Below, in pieces: positions 51,734-60,272 of a DNA stretch of 64,000 nucleotides. Location of the stretch: NCBI GenBank assembly GCA_036501535.1, contig DASYAE010000111.1, positions 1-64,000 on the forward strand. The letters run 5' to 3'. The first letter of the stretch is position 1. The number at the start of each line of letters is the position of its first letter. Below the pieces are notes generated by a model. It was not told the origin of the DNA. It searched no databases and worked only from the letters and a program-made list of their open reading frames with translations. This DNA is from DASYAE01 sp036501535. GTDB taxonomy: Bacteria; Actinomycetota; Actinomycetes; Streptomycetales; Catenulisporaceae. A program made the translations under genes and the position numbers.

Positions 51734-52331
51734 CAGGCGGGTCCTCTCCCACGACGCCGTCGATCGATTCACGGATCAGGTCCGCATGACCTGTGTGGCG
51801 CGCGTATTCCTCGATGAAGTCGATAAGCAACCGGCGCACGTTCGCATGTTGCCCGCGCCATGATACGGCCGCGGGCCGGTCCAGGCCGCCGTCGACAAGC
51901 GCTTCGGCGAGCTGCGCACGGGACCGGCGCACCGTGTCCCGCCAAAGCTCCATCAGCTCCGCCGGGCTGTCCTGGGCGGCCGATTCCCAGTCCCAGTCCG
52001 GGTCGGCGTCCCAGTCGACGGTGTTCCACGGCGGCCGGCGCTCACGGCCGTGCAGCTTCACGCCGAACATCTCGTCCTCGCACCGGGCCAGGTGTTTGAG
52101 CAGGCCGCCCAGCGTCACGCGGGACGGGCCGAGCCTCGCCCGCAGGCCGGCCGCGTCCAGGCCGCCGCACTTCCAGGCCACGAAGCCGCGGACCCGCTCC
52201 AGCGAGCCGAGCAGCGTCTCGGCCTCGGTCCCGGCGATCGGCAGCCGGGCGATCACTTCGCCGCCCCGCTCGCTGCCCGGCACATCGTTGCCCGTCACAT
52301 CGCTGCCCGTCACATCGTTGGCACTGTCCAT
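51720..52331 (-). CDS. DinB family protein (DUF664)
   Basis: 203 residues from ATG 52331. After a repetitive N-terminus (NDVTGSDVTGNDVPG, coded by 15-bp DNA repeats) comes the four-helix DinB-like fold: LLGSLERVRGFVAWKCGGLDAAGLRARLGPSRVTLGGLLKHLARCEDEMF with its conserved His, and NVRRLLIDFIEEYARHTGHADLIRESIDG (second metal-ligand pair HTGHAD). This is the mycothiol-transferase-like group (DUF664), metal-dependent thiol transferases of actinobacteria. The substrate is unknown. Confidence 0.9.
   Translation of the reverse strand: MDSANDVTGSDVTGNDVPGSERGGEVIARLPIAGTEAETLLGSLERVRGFVAWKCGGLDAAGLRARLGPSRVTLGGLLKHLARCEDEMFGVKLHGRERRPPWNTVDWDADPDWDWESAAQDSPAELMELWRDTVRRSRAQLAEALVDGGLDRPAAVSWRGQHANVRRLLIDFIEEYARHTGHADLIRESIDGVVGEDPPGESV
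52281..52325 (-). repeat. Three 15-bp tandem units in the DinB gene
   Basis: CACATCGTTGCCCGT and two variants encode the repeated Asn/Ser-Asp-Val-Thr-Gly at the N-terminus of the DinB protein. Number of units may vary between strains. Confidence 0.75.
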
Positions 52332-52385
52332 GGCCGCAGACGGTAGCCTTGGTTGCGGACGATTATCTTCCGGAATGGTGCGGCC

Positions 52386-53387
52386 GTGGCGAGAGATCCG
52401 AGTCCCGCCGCGCGGGCCCTGCTCGCGCTGGAGTCGATCCAGAACAATCCCGGCATATCGGCGCAGCGGCTCGGCGAGCGGCTCGGCGTCACCGAGCGGG
52501 CCGCGCGGCGCTATGTCGCCATCCTGCGCGAGGCGGATCTGCCGATCGAGTCGGTCAGCGGCCCGCACGGCGGCTACCGGGTGGGGCGCGGCCTGCGCCT
52601 GCCGCCGCTGATGTTCACCGCGGCCGAGGCGATGGGGCTGGCCATGGCGGTGCTCGAAGGCCACCGGGACGCCGCGGACCCGGCCGACCTGGTCGGCGGC
52701 GCGCTGGCGAAGATCCTGCGGGTGCTGCCGGAGCGGGTCGCTGCGCCGGTACGGGCGGTGCGCGAGGTCTCCGCACCCGGCGCACCCGGCGCGTCCACTG
52801 CGCCCGCGCGGACCGGGCCCGACCCGGAGCTGACGACCCGGCTGATCGAGTCCTGCTCCGCGGCGCGGCGCCTGCGCCTGGTCTACCGGACCCGCGCGGA
52901 GCATGTGATGGAGGTCGACCCGTGGGCCGTCGTGCTGCGACACAGCCGGTGGTACCTGTTGTGCTGGTCCCACACCAGGCAGGCGCAGCGCGCGTTCCGC
53001 GTGGACCGGATCGTCTCGGTCGAGCGGCTGCCGGAGACCTTCACGCCGCCGCCGCAACTCGACGCGCTGCGCACGCTGGAGGAGCACCTGTCGCTGGGCT
53101 GGAAGTACCCGGTCGAAGTACTCATCGACGCGCCCCTCGACACGGCCGCCCACTGGGTGCGCCGCAGCCTGGGGCGCCTCGAGCCGGTCGACGAGAGCCG
53201 GACCCTTCTGCGCGCCTCGACCGACGAGCCGGACTGGTATGCCCGCCAGCTGGCCACGGTCGAGCTGCCCATCCACGTCCTCGGCTCGCCCGAGCTGCGC
53301 AGCGCCATGGTCGAGGTCGGCCGGCGGCTGGCGCAGGCGGCCGCGGACGCGGCGGATGTCGGCGGCGCTCGGCAGAATCTGCGCTGA
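52386..53387 (+). CDS. HTH/WYL-domain transcriptional regulator
   Basis: 333 residues from GTG 52386; a TTG at 52353 is in frame. The N-terminal HTH_11-type winged helix is ALLALESIQNNPGISAQRLGERLGVTERAARRYVAILREADLPIESVSGPHGGYRVGRGLRLPPLMFT. The WYL domain follows (VYRTRAEHVMEVDPWAVVLRHSRWYLLCWSHTRQAQRAFRVDRIVSV), with the 'SRWYLLCW' and 'FRVDRI' hallmarks. WYL regulators bind nucleic acids or small ligands and often respond to DNA damage. It is divergent from the DinB gene with 54 bases between the starts. Confidence 0.93.
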   Translation: MARDPSPAARALLALESIQNNPGISAQRLGERLGVTERAARRYVAILREADLPIESVSGPHGGYRVGRGLRLPPLMFTAAEAMGLAMAVLEGHRDAADPADLVGGALAKILRVLPERVAAPVRAVREVSAPGAPGASTAPARTGPDPELTTRLIESCSAARRLRLVYRTRAEHVMEVDPWAVVLRHSRWYLLCWSHTRQAQRAFRVDRIVSVERLPETFTPPPQLDALRTLEEHLSLGWKYPVEVLIDAPLDTAAHWVRRSLGRLEPVDESRTLLRASTDEPDWYARQLATVELPIHVLGSPELRSAMVEVGRRLAQAAADAADVGGARQNLR

Positions 53388-53419
53388 GACGGACGTAGCC
53401 TGCTGAGACGGAGAACCCG

Positions 53420-54328
53420 ATGTCTGATCCGATGCTGTCTTATCCGATGCTGCCCATTCCAGCGACCGGCGAAGTGCTGCTCATCGCCACCTGTTATGAG
53501 GACGACAGCGCTCTGTGGAATGAGGTCCTTGACTCACTGGGCGGATGTCGGGAAGGGGACGCGCTCGTCCTCGGCGACGGCGGGGTGCGCCTGCGCCCGC
53601 TGGAGAACCCGCGGTGGGCAGAACTGCGCGGCGGGAACTTCCCCGCCCTGGCGCCGGCCGAGAGCGGTGCCCCGGTCGTCGCCCTGGCAGACATCGACGC
53701 GGTGTACGGCGGGTCCGGCGTGCTGCTCGTCGACCTGCGCGAGGTACCCGGACGAGGCGTGCGGATCCTGCCGGATTCGCTCGAGCGGGTGCTCGCCGGG
53801 CTGCTCGCCGGCTCGGTGCGCTTCGACGAACTCGTCCTCGGCATGGACCGCTTCGGCATCTACGAGGGCGACTGCGGCGAACAGGCGACCCCCACGCCGA
53901 CCGCCGTGATCCGCACCTCGTTCCCGGGACTGCCCGCCTGCGAGTCGACGCTGCTGGTGCGCACCGACTTCAGCGACCCGGAGGGCTGGCTGGCCCTGCT
54001 GCTCGGGCTCGGCGGAGCCGACGAGGACGACTATACGGGGGCTTCTTTCTACCCCGACGACCCGCCGGACCTGCACGCCCTGGTGGTCGAGGACCGCGCG
54101 TTCGAGTCCTTGCAGCCCGGCCAGGTCCCCGCCCTGGTGCCGCCCGGGCCGGACACCACCATGGTCGCGCTCGCCGACGCGACGACCATGGCGGACCCCG
54201 CCCGCCCGCTGCTCGTCGTCGACATCTACGGCACTCCGGGGCAGGCGGTCCGCATCCCCGCGGCCGAAGCCGGGTCGATGGCGATCAACCTGCAGATCTC
54301 CAACATGGACTTCGGCGACTTCGCATAG
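53420..54328 (+). CDS. DUF6924-like protein with two related halves
   Basis: 302 residues from ATG 53420 (GGAG upstream). The second half (about 175-302) matches the small DUF6924 pattern: STLLVRTDFSDPEGWLALL, FYPDDPPDLHALVVEDRAFESL, TMVALADATTMADPARPLLVVDI and the closing NLQISNMDFGDFA. The first half (about 15-150) looks like a diverged copy: EVLLIATCYEDDSALWNEVL, APVVALADIDAVYGGSGVLLVDLREVPGRGVRILPDSLERVLAGLLAGSVRFDEL. The function is unknown. It follows the WYL regulator closely and in the same direction. Confidence 0.75.
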   Translation: MSDPMLSYPMLPIPATGEVLLIATCYEDDSALWNEVLDSLGGCREGDALVLGDGGVRLRPLENPRWAELRGGNFPALAPAESGAPVVALADIDAVYGGSGVLLVDLREVPGRGVRILPDSLERVLAGLLAGSVRFDELVLGMDRFGIYEGDCGEQATPTPTAVIRTSFPGLPACESTLLVRTDFSDPEGWLALLLGLGGADEDDYTGASFYPDDPPDLHALVVEDRAFESLQPGQVPALVPPGPDTTMVALADATTMADPARPLLVVDIYGTPGQAVRIPAAEAGSMAINLQISNMDFGDFA

Positions 54329-54354
54329 AACCTGCCGAGAACGTCGGCCGCATG

Positions 54355-55002
54355 TTAGAGACCGAATACGCGTGAGACCGCGGCGGCGGTCTCGTCCTCG
54401 CGCATCGCGGTGTCGAGTTCGATGACGGGCAGGGCGAGGTGCGCGGCCTCGGCACGCAGGCGGTCGGTGAACATGCGGTCACGCTCGAACAGGTTGTGGC
54501 GGGCGCGATTGCGGTCGCTCACGGTGCGGGGGACGTCCCATCCGCCGGTGCGGCCGTCGAACGCCGCGCGGCGGAACCCGGGCGTCGGCAGCAGCCACAC
54601 CGCCTGGCGGCCCTCGGTCAGCAGCGGCTCGACGAGGTGCGGCAACAGGCGGAAGCCCTCGACGACGAGCCCGGTTCCACCCGCCGCGCGCAGCAGGTCC
54701 TCGACGATCAGGCCGAAGCCTTCGCCGCGGAACCAGTGGAAGGTCTCGAGCATGGTCTGCGGGGTGCGGGTGACCCAGCGCTCGTCCATGTCCATGGCCG
54801 CGAATTGGCTCAGGTACGGGGCGTGCTCCATTGAGATTCGCCCGGCGTGATCGGCCATCGCGTCATCTGTCGAGTAGACGTCGAACCCATGCTCGGCCGC
54901 GACGCGGCGGGCAATGGTCGTCTTGCCCGCGCCGCTGCCGCCGCCGATCCAGTAGACGTGACGCAGGCGCGCGCGGGTGGCGGCTTCTTCGCCGCCGGTC
55001 AT
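54355..55002 (-). CDS. P-loop ATP-binding protein (AAA/zeta-like kinase)
   Basis: 215 residues from ATG 55002. The Walker A motif GGGSGAGKTT is at 20-29, right after the first strand (HVYWIG). FDVYSTDDAMADH and GLVVEGFRLLPHLVEPLL give the Walker B-like region. An Arg-rich lid (VSDRNRARHNLFERDRMFTDRLR) is as in nucleoside, gluconate or zeta-type kinases. The substrate is unknown. It converges with the DUF6924-like gene and is divergent from the radical SAM gene. Confidence 0.85.
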   Translation of the reverse strand: MTGGEEAATRARLRHVYWIGGGSGAGKTTIARRVAAEHGFDVYSTDDAMADHAGRISMEHAPYLSQFAAMDMDERWVTRTPQTMLETFHWFRGEGFGLIVEDLLRAAGGTGLVVEGFRLLPHLVEPLLTEGRQAVWLLPTPGFRRAAFDGRTGGWDVPRTVSDRNRARHNLFERDRMFTDRLRAEAAHLALPVIELDTAMREDETAAAVSRVFGL

Positions 55003-55127
55003 CGGGTTCCGTGGTGGTGCTGCATTTCGTCGTCCCCCTCCCCTCCTCACGGGAGCCTATCGACGCGCCGCGCTGGCCCGGCCCGACTCGCGGTTTTCGG
55101 CCATCCCGATCTCGTGCGCCGTCGTTT

Positions 55128-55143
55128 TCGAACGCGTGTTCTA
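55128..55143. promoter_or_regulatory. LexA (SOS) box-like sequence before the radical SAM gene
   Basis: TCGAACGCGTGTTCTA matches the actinobacterial SOS box TCGAACnnnnGTTCGA at 11 of 12 defined positions. It overlaps the -10-like TATACT (55142-55147) placed 6 bases before the ATG, so LexA binding would block this promoter. The transcript would start at or next to the ATG (leaderless). Confidence 0.65.
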
Positions 55144-55153
55144 TACTCCGAAC

Positions 55154-56305
55154 ATGAGATGGTTCGAACAAGTGATCGACAAGGAGCAGAGCGGCGCAGG
55201 CAGCGCAGACGACGGTGCTGACGGCGCGGACGGCGCAGCCGGGGCGGACGGCCAGCTCGCCCTGTTCACCGCCGGGGCTACGGCGCGCACCTTCGACACG
55301 CCGGAGTTCCGCGGCACGACCTTCTACGAGGTGCAGGCGAAGTCGGTGCTGAACCGGGTGCCCGGCGCCATGCCCTACTTCCGCTGGACGATCAATCCCT
55401 ACCGCGGCTGCGGGCACCGCTGCGTCTACTGCTTCGCCCGCAAGTCGCACAGCTATCTCGACCTGGGCACCGGGCTGGACTTCGACACTAAGATCGTGGT
55501 CAAGGTCAACGCGCCGGAGGTGCTGCGCGCGGAGCTGGCCCGGCCGTCGTGGCGGCGCGACCACGTGGCGATGGGCACCAACGTCGACTGCTACCAGCGG
55601 GCCGAGGGCCGGTACCGGCTGATGCCGGAGATCCTGGCCGCGCTCGCCGGGGCCGACACGCCGTTCTCCATCCTGACGAAGGGCACGCTGATCCTGCGCG
55701 ACCTCGACCTGCTGCTGCGCGCGTCGGACCGGGTCCGGGTGTCGGTGAGCATGTCGGTCGGCTTCCTCGACGAGCGGCTGTGGCGGTCGATCGAGGCCGG
55801 CACGCCCAGCCCGCGCCGCCGGCTCGAGGCGGTGCGCGCGCTGAGCGTGTCAGGGCTCGGCTGCTCGGTGCTGATGGCGCCGATCCTGCCGTGGCTGACC
55901 GACTCGCCGGGCCAGCTGCGCGCCACGGTCCAGGCGATCGCGCGGGCCGGGGCCGAGTCGGTGACCCCGCTGGTGCTGCACCTGCGGCCGGGCGCCCGCG
56001 AGTGGTACTCGGCGTGGCTGGCCGCGAACCACCCCGACCTGGTCGGCCGGTACCGGGCGCTCTACGGCGGCGGCTCCTACGCGCCGCGCTGGTATCAGCG
56101 TCAGATCGCTGACATCGTGCGCCGGTGCGCCCGGGAGTGCGGGCTGGCGGTCTCGCGCGGCGAGGAGCCCCGCCGGATCCGGGCCGGCGAGGCCGCCGAC
56201 CCGGCGCAGCCGGACCGCGCGACAGAGCCGGTCCGGCCGACGGGGTCGGCCGGACCGGCTGCCTGCGAGACGCCGCCCGCGGGCGAGCAGATGACGCTGA
56301 TCTGA
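55154..56305 (+). CDS. Radical SAM protein (Rv2578c family)
   Basis: 383 residues from ATG 55154. The [4Fe-4S] cluster motif is CGHRCVYC (Cys86, Cys90, Cys93) in NPYRGCGHRCVYCFARKSH. The following LDFDTKIVVKVNAPEVLRAEL and HVAMGTNVDCYQRAEGRYRLMPEIL are typical of the SplB-related Rv2578c family. The reaction is unknown; relation to spore photoproduct lyase and the LexA-like box in the promoter suggest a role after DNA damage. The N-terminus has a Gly/Ala/Asp repeat (about 14-34) and the C-terminus a Pro-rich tail; both are likely disordered. Confidence 0.93.
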   Translation: MRWFEQVIDKEQSGAGSADDGADGADGAAGADGQLALFTAGATARTFDTPEFRGTTFYEVQAKSVLNRVPGAMPYFRWTINPYRGCGHRCVYCFARKSHSYLDLGTGLDFDTKIVVKVNAPEVLRAELARPSWRRDHVAMGTNVDCYQRAEGRYRLMPEILAALAGADTPFSILTKGTLILRDLDLLLRASDRVRVSVSMSVGFLDERLWRSIEAGTPSPRRRLEAVRALSVSGLGCSVLMAPILPWLTDSPGQLRATVQAIARAGAESVTPLVLHLRPGAREWYSAWLAANHPDLVGRYRALYGGGSYAPRWYQRQIADIVRRCARECGLAVSRGEEPRRIRAGEAADPAQPDRATEPVRPTGSAGPAACETPPAGEQMTLI

Positions 56306-56312
56306 GAGACCT

Positions 56313-56344
56313 GATATCCGGTTCCGATATCCGGTTCCGATATC
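56313..56344. repeat. 13-bp tandem repeat between convergent genes
   Basis: GATATCCGGTTCC occurs twice in tandem (56313-56325, 56326-56338) with a third partial GATATC. It lies just after the radical SAM stop. Confidence 0.75.
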
Positions 56345-56368
56345 ACTGTCCGGGCAGGCCGCGGCCGG

Positions 56369-56956
56369 TTACCACAGGCCGGGGATCAGCCGCTTGGTCC
56401 GGGCCAGGTAGGCCTGGTAGGGCGCGCCGACCACGCGGAGCATCTCGGCCTCCTCGACCTGGATGCGGCGCAGCAGCGAGACGGCCGGCGGCGCCAGGCA
56501 GAGCGCCAGTCCGGGCCAGGTGCCCGAAGCCAGGCCGAGCCCCGCGGTGAGCAGCATGATCCCGGTGTAGGAGGGGTGGCGCACCAGCCGGTACGGGCCG
56601 CTGGAGACCACCGACTGCCCGTTGTCGACCTCGACCGTGGTGCGGAACGAGTGGCCGAGCGTCGCGATCGCCCAGACCCGCACCGCCAGGCCGATCCAGG
56701 CCACGGCCAGCCCGGCCTCGGCCGGCCCGCCGGCGGTGCGCGCGCCGGCGATCCAGAGCGGGGAGTGCGCGGGGGCCACGGCGGAGATCGCGAACGCCGC
56801 GACGAGGCCGCCGATGAGCAGGAACGCGTTGAGCCTGCGGGTGCCCCGGTCGGCCGTCGTGGTGCCCATGCCGCGCAGGCGGTCGCGCAGGTCCAGGCCC
56901 CGCTCGAAGAGCATCCAGAGGCCGCCGGTCGCGAGGAGAAGAATCGTCGTCGTCAT
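56369..56956 (-). CDS. Isoprenylcysteine carboxyl methyltransferase-like membrane protein
   Basis: 195 residues from ATG 56956. About five membrane helices, with the ICMT/PEMT signature at the C-terminal half: TLGHSFRTTVEVDNGQSVVSSGPYRLVRHPSYTGIMLLTAGLGLASG, and VEEAEMLRVVGAPYQAYLARTKRLIPGLW. The RHPxY motif binds SAM and lipid head groups. Bacterial members methylate lipids or small isoprenoid compounds; the substrate is unknown. Confidence 0.9.
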   Translation of the reverse strand: MTTTILLLATGGLWMLFERGLDLRDRLRGMGTTTADRGTRRLNAFLLIGGLVAAFAISAVAPAHSPLWIAGARTAGGPAEAGLAVAWIGLAVRVWAIATLGHSFRTTVEVDNGQSVVSSGPYRLVRHPSYTGIMLLTAGLGLASGTWPGLALCLAPPAVSLLRRIQVEEAEMLRVVGAPYQAYLARTKRLIPGLW

Positions 56957-57538
56957 GCTTCGAGTTTCCGGCGCCCGGCGCCGCCGCACATCGACTGCAT
57001 ATCCGACCCGCATCCACCGATCGGCTGAGTCCGCCGATCGGTGGACTACGCCAGCCGGTGCGACATCGCTGGTCAGGGCCCGATGGTTGACGGATCGCGG
57101 CCGCCGCGCCGACTGAGCCTCAGCCGCCGGGTGCGGTGCCTGATGCAGCGTCAGTTCCGCGAGGCGCGACGCACCCGCGCGGCGATCGGACTAGGCAGCG
57201 TGGGAAGCCTTTACCATGGCCCGCGCAACTTGCTCTAAGGCCGTGAACGTGCGTAACCCGACCTGGCGCACCGTCGAATGTCCAACCCCCGTACGATAAC
57301 GGGTCGGCAACGGGCCCGGAAAGCGAACCGGGCACCCGGCCCGATCCGACCAGACTCGATACGCCCAGACCGAACAAACGCAGACTCGACAAGCCTCAAC
57401 AAGCGCAGTACCCCGAACGCGCAGCCCGCGGCGGCGCCGTTTGAACGAACCCTTGAGGGTTATGGGCATGCGGCCCGGTGGACCACCGGACCGCGTGGCC
57501 GCCCCCAGCGCACCCGCCCGGACGACGAAAGGCCCGAC
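56957..57538. other. Non-coding region upstream of zwf
   Basis: 582 bases without a convincing gene. It contains a perfect 14-bp palindrome (57448-57461) about 80 bases before zwf, next to TTGAAC, a possible -35 element. Confidence 0.5.
57448..57461. promoter_or_regulatory. Palindrome upstream of zwf
   Basis: AACCCTTGAGGGTT is a perfect palindrome located 78 bases before the zwf start and directly after TTGAAC (57441-57446). It may be an operator. Confidence 0.4.
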
Positions 57539-58930
57539 ATGGCGCACGAGGACCCCGGCAAGGCCGCGAACCTCCTGGTCGTCTTCGGCATCACCGGAGA
57601 CCTTGCCCGCAAGATGACACTGCGTTCGCTGTACCGGCTGGAGAAGCGCGGACTGCTCGACGTGCGGATCGTCGGCGTGGCCTCCGACGACTGGACCGTC
57701 GAGCAGCTGGTCGAGCACGCCCGCAAGGCGATCGGCGAGTCGGGCGAGAAGATCAGCCCGAAGGTCTTCGACCGGTTCGCGCACCGGCTGTCCTACCTCT
57801 CCGGCGACGTCAACGACGACGCGCTCTACGACCGGCTGGCGAAGGAGGTCGGCGAGAACCCGAAGGCGCTGTACTACCTGGAGATGCCGCCCTCGCTGTT
57901 CGGCCCGATCGTCGAGCACCTGGCGAAGGCCGACCTGGTGAGCAACTCGCACGTGGCGGTGGAGAAGCCGTTCGGCCACGACCTGGAGTCCGCGCGGGAG
58001 CTGAACGCGCGGCTGCGCAAGGTGCTGCGCGAGGACCAGATACTGCGGGTGGACCACTTCCTGGGCAAGGAACCGGTCATCGAGCTGGAATACCTGCGCT
58101 TCGCGAACCCCGCGCTGGCCGACCTGTGGGACCGCAAGAGCGTGTCGGCCATACAGATCACCATGGCCGAGGACTTCGGGGTCGAGGACCGCGGCCGGTT
58201 CTACGACCCGGTCGGCGCGCTGCGCGACGTGGTGCAGAACCACCTGCTGCAGGTGCTCGCGCTGGTCGCGATGGAGCCGCCGGCCGGCTCGGCGGCGGAC
58301 GAGCTGCAGGACAAGAAGGCCGAGCTGTTCAAGGCGATCCCGGCGGCCGACCCCGAGCACTACGTGCGCGGCCAGTACGCGGGCTACCGGGACATCCCGG
58401 GGGTGGCGAAGGACTCGACCACCGAGACCTTCACGGCGCTGCGCCTGGAGATCGACAACTGGCGCTGGGCCGGGGTGCCGGTCTTCCTGCGCGCCGGGAA
58501 GAAGCTGCCGACCCGGATCACCGAGATGCGGCTGCTGCTGCGCAAGCCGCCGCGGCTGGCCTTCCTGCCCAAGGTCACCCAGGTCGAGCCGAACCAGATC
58601 GTGCTGCGCATCGACCCGAACCCGGGCCTGCAGCTCCAGCTGGCCGCGCTGGACGGCGAGTCGTGGCGCCCGCTGCACCTCGACGCCTCGTTCTCCCGGG
58701 ACCTCGGCAAGCCGCTGGAGCCGTACGAGCGGCTGCTGCACTGCGCGATGTGCGGCGATCACACGGTGTTCGCCCGCGAGGACAGCGTCGAGGAGACCTG
58801 GCGGATCGTCCAGCCGCTGCTCGACGCGCCGCCCGAGGCGCATCCCTACGAGCCGGGCTGCTGGGGGCCCGCGGAGGCGGACCAGCTGCTGCGCGGCCAC
58901 CCGCGCTGGCACAGGCCGTGGCTGGACTAG
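57539..58930 (+). CDS. zwf: Glucose-6-phosphate dehydrogenase
   Basis: 463 residues from ATG 57539 (AAAGG upstream). The NADP-binding start VVFGITGDLARKMTLRSLYRL, the active-site RVDHFLGKEPV (His acts as base) and the substrate-binding Lys in VAVEKPFGHDL are clear. VPVFLRAGKKLPTRITE is the conserved C-terminal stretch. It makes 6-phosphogluconolactone and NADPH, the entry step of the oxidative pentose phosphate pathway. gnd follows 104 bases downstream. It is not next to opcA, tal or tkt, so it is probably a second zwf copy distinct from the usual tkt-tal-zwf-opcA operon. Confidence 0.96.
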   Translation: MAHEDPGKAANLLVVFGITGDLARKMTLRSLYRLEKRGLLDVRIVGVASDDWTVEQLVEHARKAIGESGEKISPKVFDRFAHRLSYLSGDVNDDALYDRLAKEVGENPKALYYLEMPPSLFGPIVEHLAKADLVSNSHVAVEKPFGHDLESARELNARLRKVLREDQILRVDHFLGKEPVIELEYLRFANPALADLWDRKSVSAIQITMAEDFGVEDRGRFYDPVGALRDVVQNHLLQVLALVAMEPPAGSAADELQDKKAELFKAIPAADPEHYVRGQYAGYRDIPGVAKDSTTETFTALRLEIDNWRWAGVPVFLRAGKKLPTRITEMRLLLRKPPRLAFLPKVTQVEPNQIVLRIDPNPGLQLQLAALDGESWRPLHLDASFSRDLGKPLEPYERLLHCAMCGDHTVFAREDSVEETWRIVQPLLDAPPEAHPYEPGCWGPAEADQLLRGHPRWHRPWLD

Positions 58931-59034
58931 GCGTACCGCGCACCCGCCGCGCGGCGCGGCAGCACGGGCAATAGCGTAGGCGACAAGATGAGTCACCAGC
59001 ACAGCGGAATATGGGACCAGGCAGGGAGAGACAC

Positions 59035-60054
59035 GTGCAACTGGGAATGATCGGGCTTGGCCGCATGGGTGCCAACATCGTGCGCCGGCTGATGCGCGAC
59101 GGGCACGAGTGCGTCGTCTACGACCACAATTCCTCGGTCGTCGAAGGGCTCGTCGGCGAGGGCGCGATCGGCGCCGGCTCGCTCAAGGAGCTGGCCGAGA
59201 AGCTGGCCGCGCCGCGCGCGGTCTGGGTGATGGTCCCGGCGGGCCAGATCACCACCGACGTGATCAACGAGCTGTCCACCACGCTGGAGTCGGGCGACAC
59301 CGTTATCGACGGCGGCAACACCTACTACCGCGACGACATGAAGCACGCCGCGATGCTCCGCGAGCACGGCATCGACCTGCTCGACTGCGGCACCAGCGGC
59401 GGGGTGTTCGGCCTGGAGCGGGGCTACTGCCTCATGATCGGCGGCGACACGGAGGCCTTCGCCCGGGTCGAGCCGATCTTCTCGGCGCTGGCCCCCGGCG
59501 CCGCCTCGGCCGAGCGCACCCCGGGCCGCAGCGGCGCGGTCTCGACCGCGGAGAACGGCTACCTGCACTGCGGGCCGAACGGCGCCGGGCACTTCGTGAA
59601 GATGGTCCACAACGGCATCGAGTACGGCATGATGGCCTCGTTCGCGGAGGGTCTCAATATTCTGCGCAATGCGGACATCGGCACCCGCACCGAGGCGGGC
59701 GACGCGGAGACCGCGCCGCTGGAGGAGCCCGAGTTCTACCAGTACAAGATCGACACCGCCGAGGTCGCCGAGGTGTGGCGGCGCGGCAGCGTGGTCGGCT
59801 CGTGGCTGCTGGACCTGACCGCGGCCGCGCTGCACCAGTCGCCGGACCTGGGCGACTACAGCGGCCGGGTGTCCGACTCCGGCGAGGGCCGCTGGACCTC
59901 GATCGCGGCGATCGACGAGGGCGTGCCGACCCCGGTGCTCACCGCCGCGCTCTACTCCCGGTTCGCCTCGCGCGGCCTGGACGACTACGGCAACAAGGTG
60001 CTCTCCGCGATGCGCAACGCCTTCGGCGGGCACCTCGAGAAGCCGGCGGGCTGA
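59035..60054 (+). CDS. gnd: 6-phosphogluconate dehydrogenase, decarboxylating (short type)
   Basis: 339 residues from GTG 59035 (AGGGAG upstream). NAD(P)-binding GLGRMG is near the start (LGMIGLGRMGANIVRRL). Substrate motifs are DGGNTYYRDD, LDCGTSGGVFGLERGYCLMIGG and GHFVKMVHNGIEYGMM with the catalytic Lys and Asn. This is the short, about 300-340 residue form found in actinobacteria, often NAD-preferring. It forms ribulose 5-phosphate. The order zwf-gnd puts the two redox steps of the pathway together; the lactonase gene is not here. Confidence 0.96.
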   Translation: MQLGMIGLGRMGANIVRRLMRDGHECVVYDHNSSVVEGLVGEGAIGAGSLKELAEKLAAPRAVWVMVPAGQITTDVINELSTTLESGDTVIDGGNTYYRDDMKHAAMLREHGIDLLDCGTSGGVFGLERGYCLMIGGDTEAFARVEPIFSALAPGAASAERTPGRSGAVSTAENGYLHCGPNGAGHFVKMVHNGIEYGMMASFAEGLNILRNADIGTRTEAGDAETAPLEEPEFYQYKIDTAEVAEVWRRGSVVGSWLLDLTAAALHQSPDLGDYSGRVSDSGEGRWTSIAAIDEGVPTPVLTAALYSRFASRGLDDYGNKVLSAMRNAFGGHLEKPAG

Positions 60055-60097
60055 CCCGCCGGGCCGCCACGCCTCCCCCGGCACGGTGAACCGCCGG

Positions 60098-60131
60098 ACG
60101 GCCGGGACCGCCCCGCGGCGGTCCCGGCCGT
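60098..60131 (+). terminator. Perfect 15-bp hairpin after gnd
   Basis: Arms 60098-60112 and 60117-60131 are exact complements with a 4-base loop, followed by TTT. It closes the zwf-gnd transcript. Confidence 0.85.
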
Positions 60132-60272
60132 TTCCGTGCCCGGGGTAGAAACCGGTTGTGCGCGCCCCGATCTCAGCGCAATGCTCTGATGAGAAGTCCC
60201 GCCGCACGGCGCAGAACCGGCCGAGCGGGGAGAATGGTCTCGAACCGGGAGCCGTTGGGGAGGTGACCGCGG

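Noticed and set aside
57014..57240. tRNA-like or small RNA gene in the zwf upstream gap
   Set aside because: I could not fold a cloverleaf or find a T-loop consensus; treated as non-coding.
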